Source: an uncultured Prevotellaceae bacterium (GTDB lineage Bacteria; Bacteroidota; Bacteroidia; Bacteroidales; Bacteroidaceae). Taken from it: a DNA stretch of 64,000 bases. Positions within the stretch are counted from its first letter, which is position 1. The number at the start of each line of letters is the position of its first letter. The notes under the pieces were generated by a model. That model did no database searches, was not told where the DNA came from, and saw only the letters and a list, made by a program, of their open reading frames with translations. The DNA is taken from NCBI GenBank assembly GCA_902784615.1, contig CACZVN010000012.1, positions 1 through 64,000 of the forward strand, given 5' to 3'. The position numbers and the translations under genes are program-made. Positions 60,714 to 64,000 of the stretch are shown here, one piece after another.

Positions 60714-61154
60714 ATGCACGCAGAATTACAACTCGACAATCAGATTTGCTTCCGCCTCTATACGGCAGCACGACTGGTGACACAGGCCTACACGCCGATG
60801 CTGACGGCACTGGGCATCACCTATCCGCAGTACCTCGTGCTGATGGTGCTCTGGGAAAAGGATGACCAGCCTGTGAACGACATTGCCCATCGCTTGTTGT
60901 TAGAGACAAACACCGTTACCCCCCTGCTCCAGCGCATGGAGAAACTCGGTATTGTCAGCCGCAAAAAGGGAGAACTGGACAAGCGCCAGCAAATTGTAAG
61001 CCTGACGAAAAAAGGCAAGGCACTGGAGGAAGAGGCATTTGCTACGATTCCCTCAGGCTGGGACCAGCAGTTATCAGCCTGTCCGCTGAAGCAGGAAGAC
61101 TATCCGCGTCTGGAACAAGAACTGGATTCTATTATTAACACATTAAAAAAATAA
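60714..61154 (+). CDS. MarR-family regulator (OhrR-like)
   Basis: A 146-residue winged-helix protein. LDNQICFRLYTAAR with Cys about residue 12 matches the sensing Cys of OhrR-type peroxide sensors; YPQYLVLMVLWEKD and the recognition region LLLETNTVTPLLQRMEKLGI follow, and the wing is KRQQIVSLTKKG. It likely represses itself and the peroxidase gene until its Cys is oxidised. The gap between the genes contains two GTTTAGA heptamers. Confidence 0.87.
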   Translation: MHAELQLDNQICFRLYTAARLVTQAYTPMLTALGITYPQYLVLMVLWEKDDQPVNDIAHRLLLETNTVTPLLQRMEKLGIVSRKKGELDKRQQIVSLTKKGKALEEEAFATIPSGWDQQLSACPLKQEDYPRLEQELDSIINTLKK

Positions 61155-61157
61155 GGT

Positions 61158-61343
61158 ATGGCACATCTATGTGAAAATTGCAAATTGCGAGCTAATTACG
61201 ACAAGAACCCTAAGTCGATCATGGGACGTTTCTGGCGTTGGCACATCAACTTCTGTCCGGGCTGGAAAGCCTACTTCACCTCTCTCCCTGCTGATCAGCA
61301 GCAGGCACTACGCGAAAAATATCAGTTTACAAAATATCAATAA
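61158..61343 (+). CDS. Small conserved Cys-containing protein
   Basis: A 61-residue protein, MAHLCENCKLRANYDKNPKS then FWRWHINFCPGWKAYF. The CxxC pair plus a later Cys and His could bind zinc or act in redox chemistry. Three bases separate it from marR, so it belongs to the peroxide-response operon. I cannot name its family. Confidence 0.6.
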   Translation: MAHLCENCKLRANYDKNPKSIMGRFWRWHINFCPGWKAYFTSLPADQQQALREKYQFTKYQ

Positions 61344-61501
61344 CCCTTTAAAACAATACAATTATGGATATCGTACCCGTAGAAGAATAATGCCTTTCCA
61401 TCCTTTGACGTTGTTCGACCGCGGGGCGATGCAGACAACGCTGGGGTGCAAAAGAGTTTTACCACGATGAGGATTGTGTGTGTTACAAACTGGATATTAA
61501 A
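61344..61501. other. Short gap before patatin gene
   Basis: No complete gene. An 8-codon ORF (MDIVPVEE, 61364) and a frame running into the patatin gene (GAKEFYHDEDCVCYKLDIKM) suggest remnants of an earlier gene. Confidence 0.3.
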
Positions 61502-62353
61502 ATGACAAAGGACGTTGCATTAGTATTGTCGAGCGGTGGTGCGAGAGGTCTTGCCCATATCGGTGCCATTGAGGAACTGGAGGCGCATGGCTTTCGCATC
61601 ACCTCTATTGCAGGTTGTTCGATGGGCGCACTTATCGGAGGCGTCTTTGCGGCAGGGAAACTGAAAGAATTCCGCGAGTGGATGAAGACCGTTGACCGTA
61701 GGAAGATGCTAGAGTTGACGGACTTCTCATTGAGTATTAATCATATCGCTAAAGGGTCGCGCATCCTCGAGGCCATCATGGAGTTTGTGCCTGATATGCC
61801 TATTGAAGACCTGCCGATACCCTATTGCGCTGTAGCTACCGACCTGAAAGCCGGGCGTGAGGTCGTGTTCAACAAGGGCAGCCTCTTCGATGCCATCCGA
61901 GCCAGCATCTCTCTTCCGTCGTTCTATGAGCCTGTGCATCGTGACGGTATGATACTCATTGACGGTGGCGTGACAAACCCCATACCGCTGAACCGTGTGG
62001 CACGGCATGAGGGTGATATCCTGGTTGGTGTTGATGTGAGTGGACATGACTACCAAAAACAGTCAGAAATTCATCAAGAACTGGCAGAAAAGCGCAAGCG
62101 CAGCACTTCCTTGTCGCAGCAGATACTCAATAAACTGATACCCGACAACATCGAGTTCAATTACTACACCATGCTCTCGCGAGTCAGTTCGCTGATGATT
62201 CGCCAGAACTCCATCCTCATGGCCCAACTGATGAAACCTGACGTCCTTGTTGACATCCAAATGAGTCGGTACGGCGGCTTTGACTACGACAAATCAGAAA
62301 AGCTCATCGCTATTGGTCGCCAAAAGACATTACAGGCTCTCAGTAAATTATAA
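61502..62353 (+). CDS. Patatin-like phospholipase
   Basis: A 283-residue cytoplasmic protein with SSGGARGLAHIG (oxyanion hole) at the start, the nucleophile motif GCSMG with Ser about 41, and the catalytic Asp in LIDGGVTNP about 153. Family members hydrolyse phospholipids or other acyl lipids. No signal peptide is present, so it differs from secreted patatin autotransporters. Start at ATG 61502 is preferred over an upstream GTG. Confidence 0.9.
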   Translation: MTKDVALVLSSGGARGLAHIGAIEELEAHGFRITSIAGCSMGALIGGVFAAGKLKEFREWMKTVDRRKMLELTDFSLSINHIAKGSRILEAIMEFVPDMPIEDLPIPYCAVATDLKAGREVVFNKGSLFDAIRASISLPSFYEPVHRDGMILIDGGVTNPIPLNRVARHEGDILVGVDVSGHDYQKQSEIHQELAEKRKRSTSLSQQILNKLIPDNIEFNYYTMLSRVSSLMIRQNSILMAQLMKPDVLVDIQMSRYGGFDYDKSEKLIAIGRQKTLQALSKL

Positions 62354-62362
62354 TTTCGCAGT

Positions 62363-63142
62363 ATGATAACATTAATCACAGGACTATTGATTCCTCTACT
62401 GGGCACGATGCTTGGCTCTGCCTTCGTGTTCTTTATGAAGGACGAGATGTCTATGCGTTTGCAAAAAACATTGCTTGGCTTTGCATCAGGCGTGATGGTA
62501 GCGGCATCGGTATGGTCGCTGCTGATTCCATCGATGGAGATGGTATCAGATAACGGGCGGTGGGCTGTTTTTCCTGCTGTCGTGGGGTTCCTATTGGGTA
62601 TGGGTTTCCTGCTGATGATTGACGAGCTGACACCTCACCTGCATATCGGAACCGACAAGCCCGAGGGTCCTCGTTCCCGTTTGTCGCGAACTGCTATGCT
62701 GGCATTGGCTGTCACCATCCACAACCTGCCTGAGGGTATGGCTGTGGGTGTAGTCTTTGCTGGAGCAGAGAACGGTGCTGCAGGACTGTCGCTGGCCAGC
62801 GCCCTGGCTGTCAGTATTGGTATCGCCATTCAGAATGTGCCTGAGGGAGCCATTATCTCCATGCCCATGCGGGCGGCAGGCAATTCCAAGTGGAAGTCAT
62901 TTGTCATTGGCTCATTGAGCGGAGCCGTGGAACCCCTCGGCGCGTTGGCAGTAGTGCTGTTGGCCTCGTTCATGACACCCGTTCTGCCCTACATGCTGGC
63001 CTTTGCTGCAGGTGCCATGTTCTACGTCGTTGTCGAGGAACTGATACCAGAAGCCAACGAGGGCGAACACTCCAATCTCAGCACCATCGGTTTTGCCATC
63101 GGCTTCGTTCTCATGATGGTGCTTGATGTAATATTAGGTTAG
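62363..63142 (+). CDS. ZIP family metal transporter
   Basis: A 259-residue membrane protein with eight helices. HNLPEGMAVG about residue 120 and IQNVPEGAII about 155 are the metal-binding signatures of helices IV and V in the ZupT/GufA branch, importing zinc or other divalent metals. It begins nine bases after the patatin gene, so the two are likely co-transcribed. Confidence 0.92.
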   Translation: MITLITGLLIPLLGTMLGSAFVFFMKDEMSMRLQKTLLGFASGVMVAASVWSLLIPSMEMVSDNGRWAVFPAVVGFLLGMGFLLMIDELTPHLHIGTDKPEGPRSRLSRTAMLALAVTIHNLPEGMAVGVVFAGAENGAAGLSLASALAVSIGIAIQNVPEGAIISMPMRAAGNSKWKSFVIGSLSGAVEPLGALAVVLLASFMTPVLPYMLAFAAGAMFYVVVEELIPEANEGEHSNLSTIGFAIGFVLMMVLDVILG

Positions 63143-63163
63143 TTTCAAGGTGAATTGGCAAGC

Positions 63164-63181
63164 CAAGCGGCAAAGCCGAGC
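63164..63181. repeat. 18-base repeat shared with LytTR gene
   Basis: AAGCGGCAAAGCCGAGCG occurs here and, inverted, at 41429-41446 inside the LytTR regulator gene. Confidence 0.6.
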
Positions 63182-63200
63182 GAAAGATTAAACATTAAGA

Positions 63201-63533
63201 ATGAAATACCAACTGAAGAAAGAGACCAAGCCGATGCTCTCCACGTTTGGCAAGTACAAGGCCGTAACGCGTCATCAACAGACCGTCGAGACGGAGCAAT
63301 TGATTGAAGAGGTATGCGCGAACGAACCTTATAGTAAGGGCACCGTCGAGGCTGTGGCGTGGAAGCTCGCCAAGGTGCTGATGAAACTGGAGATTGAGAG
63401 CGACAAGGTGGACGCTCCCGAGGACTTCAAGCCCAGCAAGCATATCAAGGGTGTCCGTCTCCACTTCCTCCCCGAGAGTGCCAAGGGCAGCCCCGAGCTC
63501 TACAAAAAGATCAAGTTCGAGAAAGAGGTGTAA
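63201..63533 (+). CDS. HU-like DNA-binding protein (possibly shortened)
   Basis: A 110-residue protein. ETEQLIEEVCANEPYSKGTV and KHIKGVRLHFLPES resemble the helix pair and the last strand of Bacteroidetes HU-HIG proteins. The expected central segment with the G-x-V-x-L-x-G-L-G-x-F motif is missing between VLMKLEI and ESDKVDAPEDF, so it may carry a small in-frame deletion. It would bind DNA non-specifically if intact. Family assignment is tentative. Confidence 0.45.
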   Translation: MKYQLKKETKPMLSTFGKYKAVTRHQQTVETEQLIEEVCANEPYSKGTVEAVAWKLAKVLMKLEIESDKVDAPEDFKPSKHIKGVRLHFLPESAKGSPELYKKIKFEKEV

Positions 63534-63573
63534 TCTCCTAATTTATCGCAACAAATTCAAAATAAAAACAAAT

Positions 63574-64000
63574 ATGAAAGAACAGATGATAACTACAGAG
63601 CGAGTCTTCGGTATCTTCAGTGAACTGAACAAGATACCGCGTCCATCACATCACGAAGAGAGGGTAGCAGACTATCTGTGCCATTTCGCAGAACGCCTGA
63701 ATCTGGCGTATGAGCGCGACAAGGAGAACTGCGTGGTGATCCGTAAGCCAGCCAGCAAGGGGTATGAAGGACACGAGCCCATTGTGCTGCTTAACCACAT
63801 GGATATGGTGTGTGTGGGCATGAGTGACCCACTCAACGATCCTATTGAGGCCTACGTTGAGGACGGGTGGATGAAGGCTCGTGGCACATCGCTCGGAGCC
63901 GATAACGGCATAGGGTTGTCGATGGCACTGGCGGTACTCGAAGCAGGATTCTTTGTGCAGCATTATCCTGGCATTCAGATTGCCAGTATCGGCCCTCGTA
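63574..64000 (+). CDS. Aminoacyl-histidine dipeptidase (PepD, M20), partial and probably deleted inside
   Basis: The first 142 residues are visible: FSELNKIPRPSHHEERVADY, then LLNHMDMV (metal His-x-Asp) and GTSLGADNGIG, the signature of PepD. After ALAVLEA, where the family continues for some 250 more residues, the sequence reads GFFVQHYPGIQIASIGPR, which resembles the region near the C-terminus of PepD. The frame stays open to the window edge. An in-frame deletion around 63943-63953 is the simplest reading. Confidence 0.65.
   Translation, partial: MKEQMITTERVFGIFSELNKIPRPSHHEERVADYLCHFAERLNLAYERDKENCVVIRKPASKGYEGHEPIVLLNHMDMVCVGMSDPLNDPIEAYVEDGWMKARGTSLGADNGIGLSMALAVLEAGFFVQHYPGIQIASIGPR

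Overview
The window is a chromosome segment of a Bacteroidales bacterium, most likely Prevotella or a close relative. Promoters are of the Bacteroidetes type (TAnnTTTG at -7, sometimes with TTTG 19-20 bases upstream). Many proteins are TonB-dependent receptors with CarboxypepD-like N-termini or secreted lipoproteins, and strong Shine-Dalgarno sites are rare. No rRNA, tRNA, transposase, integrase, plasmid or phage gene was seen.

Layout. 1-5.4 kb: surface polysaccharide genes (flippase, IspD/TarI-type cytidylyltransferase, sugar dehydratase, LicD transferase, glycosyltransferase). 5.4-18.1 kb: an orphan FecCD permease, a GH3 glucosidase, two type-B carboxylesterases, a VanW protein, an ammonium channel, an acyltransferase and a TonB receptor. 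18.3-21.3 kb: a HAD nucleotidase and a BtuF/BtuC-like binding protein and permease. 21.3-41.2 kb: a near-complete anaerobic cobalamin region. The left operon (minus strand) begins with a cobalamin riboswitch and encodes a BtuB-like receptor, a lipoprotein CbiK-type chelatase, a second receptor and the fused enzymes CbiH-C, CbiE-T and CbiG-F; a CbiJ-D fusion lies further left. The divergent right operon encodes CbiA (split in two frames), CbiP, CbiB, CobU, CobT and CobS. CbiL, a corrinoid adenosyltransferase, CobC and a BtuD ATPase are not in the window. A MntA/HepT pair with a broken HepT and a 340-bp inverted-repeat element full of hairpins interrupt the region near 24 kb.

41-47.9 kb: a LytTR regulator, a LiaF-like protein, an outer-membrane barrel, DUF418, GNAT and SDR genes. 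47.9-49.5 kb: a truncated ABC permease butted against an AraC fragment, then a second cobalamin riboswitch controlling a flavodoxin-like protein and a 29-residue membrane peptide. 49.5-55.6 kb: a porin / imelysin / di-heme oxidoreductase operon divergent from a hemerythrin-LuxR regulator, with repeated putative operators between them. 55.6-64 kb: mixed metabolic and stress genes (MBL hydrolase, GH35-like, glutathione peroxidase with a MarR regulator, patatin, ZIP transporter) among several gene remnants and genes with apparent internal deletions.

The most unusual observation is two families of long, perfect palindromes inserted in frame inside cobalamin biosynthesis genes. Copies in different genes are read in the same frame, and in one family the two arms of each copy differ from the other copy in matched, pairing-preserving ways. 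Other notable points are the lipoprotein CbiK between two TonB receptors, the riboswitch-controlled flavodoxin, heptanucleotide tandem repeats inside two genes, and the concentration of deletion-type gene remnants in the right quarter of the window.
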